Positions 8,619 through 17,962 are shown, counted from the first letter of the stretch. The stretch is DNA of 20,940 bases from an uncultured Flavobacterium sp. (GCA_946886675.1 CAMPIZ010000002.1:1-20940), one strand, 5' to 3'. Numbers and translations: made by a program. Notes: generated by a model from the sequence alone, not told the origin.

Positions 8619-9912
8619 AACTTAATCTCTTATCTATAAAATTTACGGGTTTCCGGCTCATGGGATTAAACATAATACTGTTAATCTCTTCTGCAGAAGA
8701 AAAAACAATTTTAGGCGTTACCCTTAGCTTTGCCCTAAAATGGTCTTTAATTTCCACCAGCAAAGCCTCAGACGGGTTATTTGCCGCAGCCCTTATCACT
8801 ATTTCATCTGTTCCTAACTCGTTTGTAGAAATCTCTATAATATGATTCTCAATATCCGGAAACAACCTCAACAAGTCTGTCATGGCAGGGGGATATAATG
8901 TAGTGCCTTTGTATTTTATCATCTGTTGTTTCCTGCCTATTACAGGCCCTACCCTATGGCTTGTCCGTCCGCATTGGCATGGCTCTGTATGAAACTGCAC
9001 AATATCCCCTGTTTTAAAACGAATAAGCGGCATGCCTTCCACACCCAGTGTAGTAACGGTAAGCTCGCCACTGCTACCATTGGTTACAGGCATATCATTT
9101 TCATCCAGTATCTCTGTTATAATAAGTTCCGGATGCTGATGCCCTCCGCAAAAATATTCGCATTCTGCAAAAGCAGTGCTCATTTCGGTAGATGCATAGG
9201 TAGAAAACAGCTTAATATTCCACTTTTCAGTTATCTTTTTTGAGAGTGTGTTAAGGGAAAAGTCCTGATTACGCAATGGCTCGCCTATACACACTACACC
9301 TTTTATGCCGCTTGCGTTATAATCTATGCCATGTGCTTCGGCATACTCAATTAGCTTTAATAGAAATGAGGGTACGGCAATAAGGTAAGGTGGCTTGTAT
9401 TTAAGTATAGAGTCCCATTGCAGTTCCGGCACTCCCGCGCCTACGCGTATTACACCTGCCTTAATTTTGCGCAACCCTAAAAAGTAAGCCAGCCCCGCCA
9501 TAAAACGCCTGTCCATAGTCGTCATGAGCTGTACTACATCGCCTTCCTTAATTCCGGAACATATAAATGATATTGCCTCATTATAAGCAAGGCGGTCAAG
9601 GTCTTTATCGGTAAGGGCAAAAGTTACAGGCTTGCCCGATGTGCCCGATGTAGTAGTATAGTCTATTACCTGCGAACGGGGCACACATAAAAAATCATCA
9701 TTATATTCCTGAAGCTGCTCTTTTGTAGTAACGGGAAGCTTTGCCAAATCTTCCACAGTCTTTATAGTGTTTACATCAATGTCACTTTCCTTAAAAAGCC
9801 TTTGGTAAAATGGTGAATGGTTTGCGGCATACTGCAATGCTTCACTTAACCTTTTTTCCTGATAAGCTTTAACTTGCGGCTGTGGAGCCGTTTCTATAAA
9901 AGGGATTTCCAT
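8617..9912 (-). CDS. PaaK-like adenylate-forming ligase (aryl acid activation)
   Basis: A 431-residue member of the ANL superfamily, close in length to phenylacetate-CoA ligase. It would convert a carboxylic acid to an acyl-adenylate and pass it to CoA or an acyl carrier protein in the cytoplasm. Visible motifs are the phosphate-binding loop TTTSGTSGKP at 86-95, the aromatic/adenine motif YASTE at 239-243, RFKTGD at 298-303 with Asp303 for ribose contact, and a C-terminal K-rich segment (SRKPVNFIDKR, 419-429) that should carry the catalytic lysine. Cys251, Cys255, His258, Cys312 and Cys314 look like a metal-binding cluster. In flexirubin and aryl-polyene loci a ligase of this kind loads 4-coumarate or a related acid as starter, and I infer that role here. 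It is the last gene of the unit, six bases after the C45 acyltransferase gene. Confidence 0.85.
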   Translation of the reverse strand: MEIPFIETAPQPQVKAYQEKRLSEALQYAANHSPFYQRLFKESDIDVNTIKTVEDLAKLPVTTKEQLQEYNDDFLCVPRSQVIDYTTTSGTSGKPVTFALTDKDLDRLAYNEAISFICSGIKEGDVVQLMTTMDRRFMAGLAYFLGLRKIKAGVIRVGAGVPELQWDSILKYKPPYLIAVPSFLLKLIEYAEAHGIDYNASGIKGVVCIGEPLRNQDFSLNTLSKKITEKWNIKLFSTYASTEMSTAFAECEYFCGGHQHPELIITEILDENDMPVTNGSSGELTVTTLGVEGMPLIRFKTGDIVQFHTEPCQCGRTSHRVGPVIGRKQQMIKYKGTTLYPPAMTDLLRLFPDIENHIIEISTNELGTDEIVIRAAANNPSEALLVEIKDHFRAKLRVTPKIVFSSAEEINSIMFNPMSRKPVNFIDKRLS

Positions 9913-9918
9913 TGTGTG

Positions 9919-11586
9919 TTACTTCAGTTTCCTTTTAATCTTCATAAGGTAATCTTCTAACTGTTCCCTATCGGACACGGTGGTTATTTCTTTAGTAAGG
10001 GCTTTTTCAAATTCAGCTTTTGCCGCTGTATAATAGCCCCTGTTGTAATTATACACACCTGCTTTGTAATACACCTCCCAAAAATCAGGATTATGCGACT
10101 GGTATGTTTCTATAAAGGCCAAAGGTAGTGTTTCTTTGTTTTCAATTGCCGCATCAATTATCCTGTCCTCTTTCCTGTATTGCTCATAGTTTTTATAGGC
10201 ATCGGTATATAAAAATGGGTCGGCCGCAATAGTAAGCCGCTCTACAGCCATAGAAGTAAGATTCCTTACATGTGGCTTATTAAAGATGTCGTCAAGATTA
10301 TATCCTACATATTCTCCAAGCTGATAGGGATTTGCAGAAACCCATACAATCCTTTGTTCTGGCTTAAATATTACCGAATGGTGTGCCAGCAACTGATTTA
10401 TGGCTTTTTCATTACCATAGCCCAAGGCTATGCCGTTTAGCCCTTCAGTATTCCTCATAATAGCTGCCGCATCTTCAGGATTTACTTTTTCATTGGTATC
10501 AAGCAGTTCCGTCATTTTTTCATAGCGGTACTGCGAATGGCTGTTTTCTATAGCATATTTGTTATTCTCATCTTCGCTGTAGGCCTCACTCTGAAAGTGG
10601 TTTGAGCATATAAGCTGTGACGAGTTAGGGACTTCATACACGCCGAATTTATTAGGCGAAACTTCTATAAGCACCGCCTTGTGGTCCTGCGCGCTGCCTA
10701 CCATAATACTTTCAGATACAAATACCTCCCGCTTTTTGGCAATGGCAACAGCCTCATCTATATTTTGCGCATACTGCAAAATTTCGCGCGACAAAATAGA
10801 AATTGGCGTTTTTGCCTGCAGTGGAATGTCCGATTTACCGGAATTAATGGTTACTGTAAGCCCTTTGGCATTCATACCGGAAAGATTTCCTATCATACCG
10901 CCCCACACAACCGACATAAACGGATAACCTGTATCGGGCTTTACAAAAGCTATTATTTTATCTTCCGCAAATTCATCCCCGGCATAAAAATCAAGGTTAC
11001 GGGCTATTAGTAACGAGCCGTCTTGTGTTTTATCATCCCAGACTGCAAAGGAAGTACAGCCTACCATAGAAAGATCGGTAAGGGCATGCCCTATATCATG
11101 TGCGGCGTGCAGGTACAGGCTTCGCAGATAAGGCGGGGCCACATAATCGTACTCCTCTGATGCATACTGCGAAATTCCGTATATCTCTGCCAGGTATTCT
11201 TCTGGAACATGTTCATGCAGTTTCCTGTTGTACCATTTTAAAAACTGCCTTAATACAGATTGTTTAAACTTTGAAGGTACAATTTCTTTTACCTTAGCCA
11301 TAAAAGCGTCTTCCTGATGAAGGATAAGATCATGAGCCAGAGCCCCGCTTATCATGCCCCGTTGATACGGATCTCCTTCAACATACATTTCCCATAAACC
11401 ATAGCGGTTTTTTATCAGGAAATTGTTTTCAAATGTATAAGTACTATCATTATGTTTTTCCACTATAGGCACTGTAGTATTGTAATTTACTACAGGCGGC
11501 CTGTGATGAACAGATTCATATGTACCACATGATGCCATTTGCAGCATAGTGCACAGCAGCAGCAATACATATAAAATTCTTTTCAT
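9919..11586 (-). CDS. C45-type (penicillin acyltransferase-like) Ntn-hydrolase lipoprotein
   Basis: A 555-residue protein of the acyl-CoA:6-aminopenicillanic acid acyltransferase (peptidase C45) family. These Ntn hydrolases cut themselves in front of a Cys that then becomes the N-terminal nucleophile for amide or ester acyl transfer or hydrolysis. The predicted nucleophile is Cys177 in VGCTSFAVWDD. The family block GDPYQRG is at 71-77, RNLDF at 196-200 and a Gly-rich segment around 229-241. The N-terminus is a lipoprotein signal with lipobox LQMASC, giving a lipidated Cys20. No Lys/Asp/Glu surface-export signal follows it, so a periplasm-facing anchor is likelier. The last 60 residues look like a tetratricopeptide-type helical pair. 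Its place between the FAD oxidoreductase (three-base gap) and the ligase (six-base gap) fits a role in joining or trimming the pigment acyl chain in the envelope, which is inference. Confidence 0.82.
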   Translation of the reverse strand: MKRILYVLLLLCTMLQMASCGTYESVHHRPPVVNYNTTVPIVEKHNDSTYTFENNFLIKNRYGLWEMYVEGDPYQRGMISGALAHDLILHQEDAFMAKVKEIVPSKFKQSVLRQFLKWYNRKLHEHVPEEYLAEIYGISQYASEEYDYVAPPYLRSLYLHAAHDIGHALTDLSMVGCTSFAVWDDKTQDGSLLIARNLDFYAGDEFAEDKIIAFVKPDTGYPFMSVVWGGMIGNLSGMNAKGLTVTINSGKSDIPLQAKTPISILSREILQYAQNIDEAVAIAKKREVFVSESIMVGSAQDHKAVLIEVSPNKFGVYEVPNSSQLICSNHFQSEAYSEDENNKYAIENSHSQYRYEKMTELLDTNEKVNPEDAAAIMRNTEGLNGIALGYGNEKAINQLLAHHSVIFKPEQRIVWVSANPYQLGEYVGYNLDDIFNKPHVRNLTSMAVERLTIAADPFLYTDAYKNYEQYRKEDRIIDAAIENKETLPLAFIETYQSHNPDFWEVYYKAGVYNYNRGYYTAAKAEFEKALTKEITTVSDREQLEDYLMKIKRKLK

Positions 11587-11589
11587 AGT

Positions 11590-13113
11590 TTACAGATTAA
11601 TTTCCCTGTTGATCTTGTTAACCAGATAGTCTTTGCCTAAAATTTCAGAACAGGTTACCACTGCCCCTATAGTAACTCCCAGGACACCATGCATATTAAT
11701 ACTTTGCCCTGTAAGATACAAGTTTTTTAGCTTTGTTTTTGGGGATATAAAAGTCTTCATTGGGTTGTTTGAATCCTTTACATAGCCATACAGGTTACCG
11801 TTTTGACCGCCTATATAATCACGGTATGATAATGGTGTTGAAGTATGTACCGATTTAATACAGTCTCTTATTCCCGGAAACTTTTTCTCTATTTCTGTCA
11901 GGAATGTTTCTGTTTTCTCCTGCTTAAATTTTTCGTAGGCTTCTCCTCTGTCCTGTTCATCGGCGGTAGTGTTATGGGTATGTGCCCACTGTGCCACTTC
12001 CTCAAACTTCATAAGGGTAATAAAAGTCATGCTTTCTGCCCATTCGCCCTGCTTACCGGATACATTCATGGAAGCCATATAGCCTTCCGGCCATGTTTCA
12101 GGAGTATAATCCATGGTTTTCCACACACGGCTGCTGTCTTTAAAATGGTAATAGTTATGGTTAATATATTTAAATGTTTCAGGCTTAAATACTACATAAA
12201 TGCTAAAAGCAGAAAAAACACATTCCAGCCCCTGTATCCTGTTATAAAATGACTTACGGAATTTATCTTCCCCTATCATTTTTAAGGTTGTTTTGGGTTC
12301 AATATTAGAAATAAAAATATTGCCAAATACCTCTTCCCCATTCTTAATTTTGGCAGATATAAGCCTGTCGCCTTCAAAACCAAAGCCTGTTACCTCTTTA
12401 TACTTGTAGGTTTCACCGCCATATTTTTTAAGCTGTTTTATAAGCTGTTTGGTAATCTGGCTGCCACCATTAATGCAACGCCACGAACTTTGCATATAAG
12501 AATTTACAGAAAGCGCATGTACATAAAACGGAGACTTATCTTCTATTCCGGCATAGAGGAAATTAGACCCTGCCAAAACAGCTTTAAGCTTTTCATTATC
12601 GGTCAGCCCTTCAAAATACTGATAAGCATTTTCAGAAAGGACTTTGGTATCATAGCCTTCAGTGCTGTTCCTAAGGTTGTATAAGGGAAAAGAATTACAT
12701 GTAGTAACCAGTTTTTCGCAATATGATTTTAAATTTTCCTTTTCATCAGGAAAAAATTTTGCAAGCTGCTTTACAAAGTTTTCATAACCCTGTGCATGGG
12801 GATATTCCTGGTCATCATCCCCAAAGGATATCATATCGTAGGCGTCCTCATCCATTTTCTTCAGGTTAAGAGCGTCCATAATGCCTATATATTTAAAGTA
12901 ATTGTACAGGTTTTGCCCTTTATCAAGTCCGCCTATATAATGTATACCGGTATCAAAAATAGTCTTATCGCGAACAAAAGTCTGAAGATTCCCGCCAAAC
13001 TGATTATTTTTTTCCAGAACACAAACACTATAACCCTCCTTCGCAAGTATTACAGAAGAAACCAAACCTCCCAGGCCACTACCTATTATTACAACATCAT
13101 ATTTCTTTTTCAA
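11590..13113 (-). CDS. Phytoene desaturase-like FAD oxidoreductase
   Basis: A 507-residue NAD(P)/FAD-dependent oxidoreductase of the CrtI / retinol saturase type. The dinucleotide fold opens the protein: GSGLGG at 11-16 after the first strand and Glu34 at the end of the second for FAD ribose. The C-terminal FAD motif is visible in LYLTGQSINMHGVLGVTIGAVVTCSEILG. Family members desaturate, saturate or isomerise polyenes such as carotenoids and work at the membrane. Genes of this family accompany flexirubin clusters, where the substrate is presumably the aryl polyene chain and not a carotenoid; no phytoene synthase or other carotenoid gene is seen here. It lies three bases from both neighbours, so translational coupling is likely. 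The ATG is at 13113, right after the stop of the MMPL gene. Confidence 0.87.
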   Translation of the reverse strand: MKKKYDVVIIGSGLGGLVSSVILAKEGYSVCVLEKNNQFGGNLQTFVRDKTIFDTGIHYIGGLDKGQNLYNYFKYIGIMDALNLKKMDEDAYDMISFGDDDQEYPHAQGYENFVKQLAKFFPDEKENLKSYCEKLVTTCNSFPLYNLRNSTEGYDTKVLSENAYQYFEGLTDNEKLKAVLAGSNFLYAGIEDKSPFYVHALSVNSYMQSSWRCINGGSQITKQLIKQLKKYGGETYKYKEVTGFGFEGDRLISAKIKNGEEVFGNIFISNIEPKTTLKMIGEDKFRKSFYNRIQGLECVFSAFSIYVVFKPETFKYINHNYYHFKDSSRVWKTMDYTPETWPEGYMASMNVSGKQGEWAESMTFITLMKFEEVAQWAHTHNTTADEQDRGEAYEKFKQEKTETFLTEIEKKFPGIRDCIKSVHTSTPLSYRDYIGGQNGNLYGYVKDSNNPMKTFISPKTKLKNLYLTGQSINMHGVLGVTIGAVVTCSEILGKDYLVNKINREINL

Positions 13114-13116
13114 CTG

Positions 13117-16100
13117 CTATATCTTCCTTAAAATTATAAAACCTTCACCTTTAACTTCAACCTCAAAACCTGATATTGGTTCTTCCCCAACATCTTTAAT
13201 TATTACTATCCGGTTGGCCTTATAAACCGGTATTGTATTATCAGCATCAGCAATAATAATATCATAAGCTCTGTCCTCTATAGAAGAAATATATGTTATA
13301 CTACGTGTCCTGTTTATATAATTGGCTTTTGCCACATCCCGTTTCTCTTCATTGGCAATATAGGTAAATATTTTTCGCTGTGGCTGCTGCAAAGCCAGTA
13401 GCGCTGTAGTTTCCCCATTATCATCAGCAATATGCAGTATGGCTGATTTACTACCGAGATATTTGTTTATTTTATAATACACAGGTATAGCTTTGTCCAG
13501 ATGCTGCTTTACCTGTTGTACAGTTCCATGTTCTTTATAAGCAAAACTACCCATAATCCTGTGCCTGAAATAATCAGGTCCTTCCTGTTCATTCCGCATC
13601 TGAGCAAACTGTTCTTTAAACCAGACCGCTATTTTTTTTGCCCGTTCAGTATAGGTTGTACCGAATAATTTATCTTCTGCTTTTATCCTTGGCAATATCT
13701 TCACTGTTATGCTGCCATCCTCTATAATAAAATCACCTTTTGGCAATACTTCTGAATTGCCGTGTATCAGTATCGGCACTATATCCAGGTTAAACTCCTC
13801 TGCAAGGTAAAACGCTCCTTTATGGAAACGCTGAATATGATTGGTTTCAGACCTTGTCCCTTCCGGAAAAACCACCAGCGAATAGCCCTCTTCCACTTTT
13901 TTGCGAAGGTGCTCTACTCCGCCTTCGATGCCCTTCGATACAGGGTAGAACCCTGCCAGTTTTACCCCTATACCAAACACGGGGGAATTATATACCCAAT
14001 CGCTCACCAGGTAAATAATTTTAGGGCTTAGCATACCCACAGCAAGTATATCCAGAAAGGAGGTATGGTTGGCTATAATGACAGCAGGTTTGTCAAAAAT
14101 TTCATTATGCGGGTTAATGACTGTCTTTTTTATGAACGGATTGGTATAAAGTACCGATTTCATAAACTTTGACATGGCATAACGGAAAGCCTTCATTTTC
14201 CATGTCTTTTTTACAGGAAGAATTTGTATAAAGATGAGGCTGAAAACCGAAAGCAGGAAACCGCCTAAACCATAATAAATAAATGAAAACACAGAGTGCA
14301 GTGTTGTCCTTAGCCTTAAAGGTGATTTCCCTTTGCTCACCCTCCTTGTAAGGAAAAGCCTGAACAGTATAGGATAAAAAACAAAAGTGATGATAAGCGC
14401 TGCAAAAACACCTATTAACGATACTGATGAAATAGACTTTAATGCGGGATGCTGTGCAAACACCAACGCTCCAATACCTAACACTGTGGTAAGCACCGCC
14501 AGCAGTATTGAAGTACGGTAAGTAGCCATTTCATTTTTACCTGTGGTATATTCTTTTTGCAGTGCACTGGTCATAAAAATACTAAAGTCTACTCCATGTC
14601 CAAATACAAGGGTACATACTATAGTGCTGAAAATGTTTAGCTTTATATCAAACATCCCCATAATTCCTGCTGTAACAAACCCTGTAACAACTATAGGGAT
14701 ACAACTGATAAGCACAAGTTCCACACGCCTGAAGAAAACAAAAAGTATAAGTACAACCGCTATAAACGAATAGCCAATAAGGGTATTAAAATCATCTTTT
14801 AACCCCCCAAGAAAAGTTTCATTTATCTGCTGTCTGTCGATTACCATTGTATTAGGCTCCGCAGAAAATTTATTCACAATCCCTGTTCTTTGTTCATCAG
14901 ATACTTTAACCAATGTTGTTATGGTGTAAAAGCCTTTTTTTTCTGCCACAAATTCATTAAGGAACAGAGTTTCTACCTTTCGGTAGTCCTGAAGGCGTAA
15001 AGGAGCGAACTGTTTATTCAGTTGCTCGTAAAACTGCTGATAAGCTTGTGGTTTAAAGCCCAGTTTGTTTCCTTCGCTAATTAAAGCCTGTTTTACCTGA
15101 TGTTTACGCTCATTTGTCCAAAAGCTGTTCCACCGTTCAATTTTTTCCTGCTGTACTTTTTCAGGAAGTACAATACCTCCAACAGAACTGTAGCTTAATA
15201 ATTTACCTGCAGCTTTTTCAGACTCAAGCTTGCCATACAGCTTAGTATTATTTTCTAAAACTTCCTGAGCCGAGTTACCGTAAGCCGCAATATATAGCGA
15301 TTTTGATGCCAGGCTTGTAGAGCTCTCCAGATGCTTCTCTGCCTGTTTTATATCATCAGGCACATAGTTAAGCTGTGATATATCTTTATCATATACCACT
15401 TTATTAAAGGTAAAAAAGCTGGCAATAATAGCTATAATACTAACAACAATAAGTAATTTGCTTTTATGGAAAGAAAAACCTGCAGCTTTATCCAGCACAG
15501 TGGCATACTGATTACCGTTAGTTTTGCCTGGCCTGTACAAGTGTGGAATAAGCAATAGTGAAAATAAGGCGGAAACAACTACGCTTATTGCAGCAAAAAT
15601 ACCCAAATCCTGTAAAGCCCCGGAGTTAACAAACAGCAGGCATAAAAATGCAACTGCCGTAGTGGTGCTGCTCATAATAAGAGGTTTGGTAATATCGCCG
15701 TACAGAACTTTTATGTCGCTATTGTGCTTATAATGGGTAAGTATATGAAGTGCATAATCTATAGTTACCCCTAGAAGTATAGACCCTATGCTTAATGATA
15801 TAGCCGATATGGTACCTCTTAAAAAATAAAGCACTGCAACGGCAAATACTACCCCAAATACTGTAGGCACCATAATAATCAGCGGTATAAAAAAGCGCCT
15901 GTAGTATACCATGAGCATTAGCATAAGCAGCCCCAACGCTACAAATGCAGTCGTTTGGATATCATTTTTAATCTGTTTTGCATTGGCAACTGCAATATTT
16001 GCCCCTCCAAAGTATTCTATTTCCGCAGTTTCTTTAAAAGTATTATTAAGGTTCGCTTTTATAGCATCAAGCTTATTTACAAATACTGTGTTTTTTTGTG

Positions 16101-16761
16101 TTTCATTACCAGGGAGCGCCGGGCTTATAAACAGTAAAAGCCTTTTATTGTCTTTAGTTATAAGGTAGCCATCCTGTAGCTCAAATTCATCACCCATTCC
16201 CAGCTGCCTAAGTTTTTTAAGCCCTATAAAAGAAATTCCGAACGGGTCCTGCAAAATAAAATCTTTAGTCACCAATCCGGATGGCGATATTATGGACTTA
16301 TAATTTGCCACAACCGTTTGGGCTATACTGTCCTTAGATAGTTTCTGTTCTATTGCGCGGTAATCATTCTCATCCAGGAACAGCGGAAGATTATTATAGA
16401 CAAAATCAAAAGTTTGCAGTATATTCTCATCATCCACCTTACCCTGTACACCTTTAATGTACTCTTCACAGTTTTTAAGGCTGTCTATAAATACATTAGC
16501 CACTTGGGCAAGATCTGCTGGTTTAGCTTCTCCCTTTGCATTAATAAGCACTGTAATCTTATCTGCAAATTTTAACTGACCCAATACCCTGGCAGCTTCA
16601 TCCGATTTTTCACTTTTCGGAATAAGCCGTGTTATGTCTTCTTCAAATGTAATACGGGAAGCAAAGAATCCAAAAAATGCCAGGAACGCCAGAGCTATAA
16701 ATACAGATAAAAATCTGTTCCTGCTTATAAAACTGTGTGCAGTTATAAAAAAACTATGCAT
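13117..16761 (-). CDS. Trifunctional MMPL exporter / lysophospholipid acyltransferase / methyltransferase-like protein
   Basis: A 1214-residue three-part fusion. Residues 1-815 are an MMPL/RND exporter with two pseudo-repeats: TM1 near 19-36, loop to about 265, TM2-6 to about 410, TM7 near 435-452, loop to about 658, TM8-12 to about 805. Conserved membrane Asp335 (TIDYALH) and Asp725 (GHGVDFS) are the likely proton path. An extra hydrophobic segment (about 823-850) leads into a PlsC-type acyltransferase at about 870-1060 with H899-x4-D904 (NHTSFLD) and FPEGTR at 965-970. Residues about 1098-1214 have the strand-helix order of a class I methyltransferase, but the SAM loop reads HIADDNGET and lacks the usual Gly-rich signature. 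This architecture is known in Bacteroidota flexirubin loci; it probably exports a polyene acyl product and acylates an acceptor. Its ATG overlaps the glycosyltransferase stop by eight bases. Confidence 0.88.
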   Translation of the reverse strand: MHSFFITAHSFISRNRFLSVFIALAFLAFFGFFASRITFEEDITRLIPKSEKSDEAARVLGQLKFADKITVLINAKGEAKPADLAQVANVFIDSLKNCEEYIKGVQGKVDDENILQTFDFVYNNLPLFLDENDYRAIEQKLSKDSIAQTVVANYKSIISPSGLVTKDFILQDPFGISFIGLKKLRQLGMGDEFELQDGYLITKDNKRLLLFISPALPGNETQKNTVFVNKLDAIKANLNNTFKETAEIEYFGGANIAVANAKQIKNDIQTTAFVALGLLMLMLMVYYRRFFIPLIIMVPTVFGVVFAVAVLYFLRGTISAISLSIGSILLGVTIDYALHILTHYKHNSDIKVLYGDITKPLIMSSTTTAVAFLCLLFVNSGALQDLGIFAAISVVVSALFSLLLIPHLYRPGKTNGNQYATVLDKAAGFSFHKSKLLIVVSIIAIIASFFTFNKVVYDKDISQLNYVPDDIKQAEKHLESSTSLASKSLYIAAYGNSAQEVLENNTKLYGKLESEKAAGKLLSYSSVGGIVLPEKVQQEKIERWNSFWTNERKHQVKQALISEGNKLGFKPQAYQQFYEQLNKQFAPLRLQDYRKVETLFLNEFVAEKKGFYTITTLVKVSDEQRTGIVNKFSAEPNTMVIDRQQINETFLGGLKDDFNTLIGYSFIAVVLILFVFFRRVELVLISCIPIVVTGFVTAGIMGMFDIKLNIFSTIVCTLVFGHGVDFSIFMTSALQKEYTTGKNEMATYRTSILLAVLTTVLGIGALVFAQHPALKSISSVSLIGVFAALIITFVFYPILFRLFLTRRVSKGKSPLRLRTTLHSVFSFIYYGLGGFLLSVFSLIFIQILPVKKTWKMKAFRYAMSKFMKSVLYTNPFIKKTVINPHNEIFDKPAVIIANHTSFLDILAVGMLSPKIIYLVSDWVYNSPVFGIGVKLAGFYPVSKGIEGGVEHLRKKVEEGYSLVVFPEGTRSETNHIQRFHKGAFYLAEEFNLDIVPILIHGNSEVLPKGDFIIEDGSITVKILPRIKAEDKLFGTTYTERAKKIAVWFKEQFAQMRNEQEGPDYFRHRIMGSFAYKEHGTVQQVKQHLDKAIPVYYKINKYLGSKSAILHIADDNGETTALLALQQPQRKIFTYIANEEKRDVAKANYINRTRSITYISSIEDRAYDIIIADADNTIPVYKANRIVIIKDVGEEPISGFEVEVKGEGFIILRKI

Positions 16762-17935
16762 TTTTACGGATTTTATTCCTGTTCGCGGAAATCAGTATAA
16801 AGTATCCTGCAAGACCAAATAAGGCTGCCATAATTGCTGCAAAAAGAATACTGCCTGTAAGGTATATTACAATGTGATTTTTTATAGCTTCTGCAGAAAA
16901 ATCTGTTATATCCGGCATAGGCTTTACAAGCACAAGCGAGCCAATCTTTAGCGAACAAAATATTATCAATGGGATAAATGGCGGAATACTTACATTAGAG
17001 AATGCAAAAGCAATAAGCTTGTTAAGCCTTAGCAAGTAGGCAAGAAAAAAAACTGTGAGTGTCTGGAAACCCCACAGGGGAGATATGCCGATAAAAACTC
17101 CTAAAGCTATAGAGAGAGCTTTTTTTTGAGGGCTGTCGTTATTTTCCAGCACATTTTCTATTATAAACTTTTTAATGCCTTTTTTTTTAAAGCTCTTAAA
17201 AAAGTCGCGGGGCTTTATATACAACAGGCTTATAAGTACCAGCAGTGTATTAAGTATGCTTATGCGGGTAAAATCTTTAAAAGGCCTGAAATGTGACACC
17301 CTTTCATTCATATCATAAAGCACTTTTACCGGAACATTTTTTACTGCAATACCTTTCCATGCAGTCCTTACAATTACCTCAATTTCAAACTCAAACTTAC
17401 TGGTAAAATATTTTGTAGGTATTTTATGCAGCGGGTAAGCCCTGTACCCTGATTGTGTGTCTTCCAGTTTAATACCGGTTTCAAACCAAAACCAGAAATT
17501 AGAGAACTTATTGCCAAAACTGCTCTTTTTGGGAACACCTTCCTGACCCATGTTCCGGCTGCCGATTAACAGCACATCGTCTCCTTCTTCAATTGCTTTT
17601 AGAAAAACCGGAATATCATCAGGGAAATGCTGCCCGTCAGAGTCTATAGTTATGGCATACTTATAACCTCCTGCCCTTGCAGCGCTAAAGCCTGTTTTTA
17701 AGGCATTACCCTTGCCTTTGTTTTTTGGAAGATGTATTTGCTCTATCTGATTATATTCCGAAAGTATATGGGAAGTAGCATCAGTAGAGCCATCATTAAC
17801 CACAATGATATGGTTAGTATATTGCAGCACACCATCAATAACCCTTTTAAGGGTTTTACTATTATTATAGGTTGGTATAATAACACAATATTTTAAAGTA
17901 CTTATTGTGTTATAATATTTTGAAAATGTGTGCAT
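16754..17935 (-). CDS. GT2 glycosyltransferase with C-terminal DUF2062 membrane domain
   Basis: A 393-residue fusion. Residues about 16-220 are a GT-A fold family 2 glycosyltransferase of the dolichol/polyprenyl-phosphate mannosyltransferase type: IPTYNN at 20-25, VNDGSTD at 46-52, the nucleotide-sugar/metal motif DSDGQH at 98-103 and QSGYRAY at 161-167. Residues about 260-385 form a DUF2062 domain with several membrane helices and the PLWGFQT block typical of it. It probably transfers a sugar to a lipid carrier or to a membrane-bound product on the inner membrane. The frame opens at a TTG (17965), but that codon lies inside the promoter box, so the ATG at 17935 must be the start. It is the first gene of the five-gene unit and overlaps the MMPL gene by eight bases. 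Fusions like this are known from flexirubin loci; the sugar acceptor is unknown. Confidence 0.88.
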   Translation of the reverse strand: MHTFSKYYNTISTLKYCVIIPTYNNSKTLKRVIDGVLQYTNHIIVVNDGSTDATSHILSEYNQIEQIHLPKNKGKGNALKTGFSAARAGGYKYAITIDSDGQHFPDDIPVFLKAIEEGDDVLLIGSRNMGQEGVPKKSSFGNKFSNFWFWFETGIKLEDTQSGYRAYPLHKIPTKYFTSKFEFEIEVIVRTAWKGIAVKNVPVKVLYDMNERVSHFRPFKDFTRISILNTLLVLISLLYIKPRDFFKSFKKKGIKKFIIENVLENNDSPQKKALSIALGVFIGISPLWGFQTLTVFFLAYLLRLNKLIAFAFSNVSIPPFIPLIIFCSLKIGSLVLVKPMPDITDFSAEAIKNHIVIYLTGSILFAAIMAALFGLAGYFILISANRNKIRKNA

Positions 17936-17940
17936 TACAA

Positions 17941-17957
17941 ATTGTTTTAGTAACAAT
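17941..17957. repeat. Inverted repeat at the transcription start of the GT operon
   Basis: ATTGTT and AACAAT are separated by five bases. The repeat lies directly after the -7 box and in front of the ATG at 17935, covering the predicted transcription start. It could be an operator or a short leader hairpin. Six-base arms are short enough to occur by chance. Confidence 0.4.
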
Positions 17958-17962
17958 CCGCG

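Noticed and set aside
12796..13131. 111-residue plus-strand frame opposite the FAD oxidoreductase N-terminus
   Set aside because: It is antisense to the conserved FAD-binding fold and shows no family resemblance.
16773..16958. 61-residue minus-strand frame inside the end of the glycosyltransferase gene
   Set aside because: It lies within the DUF2062 coding region in another frame and has no independent support.
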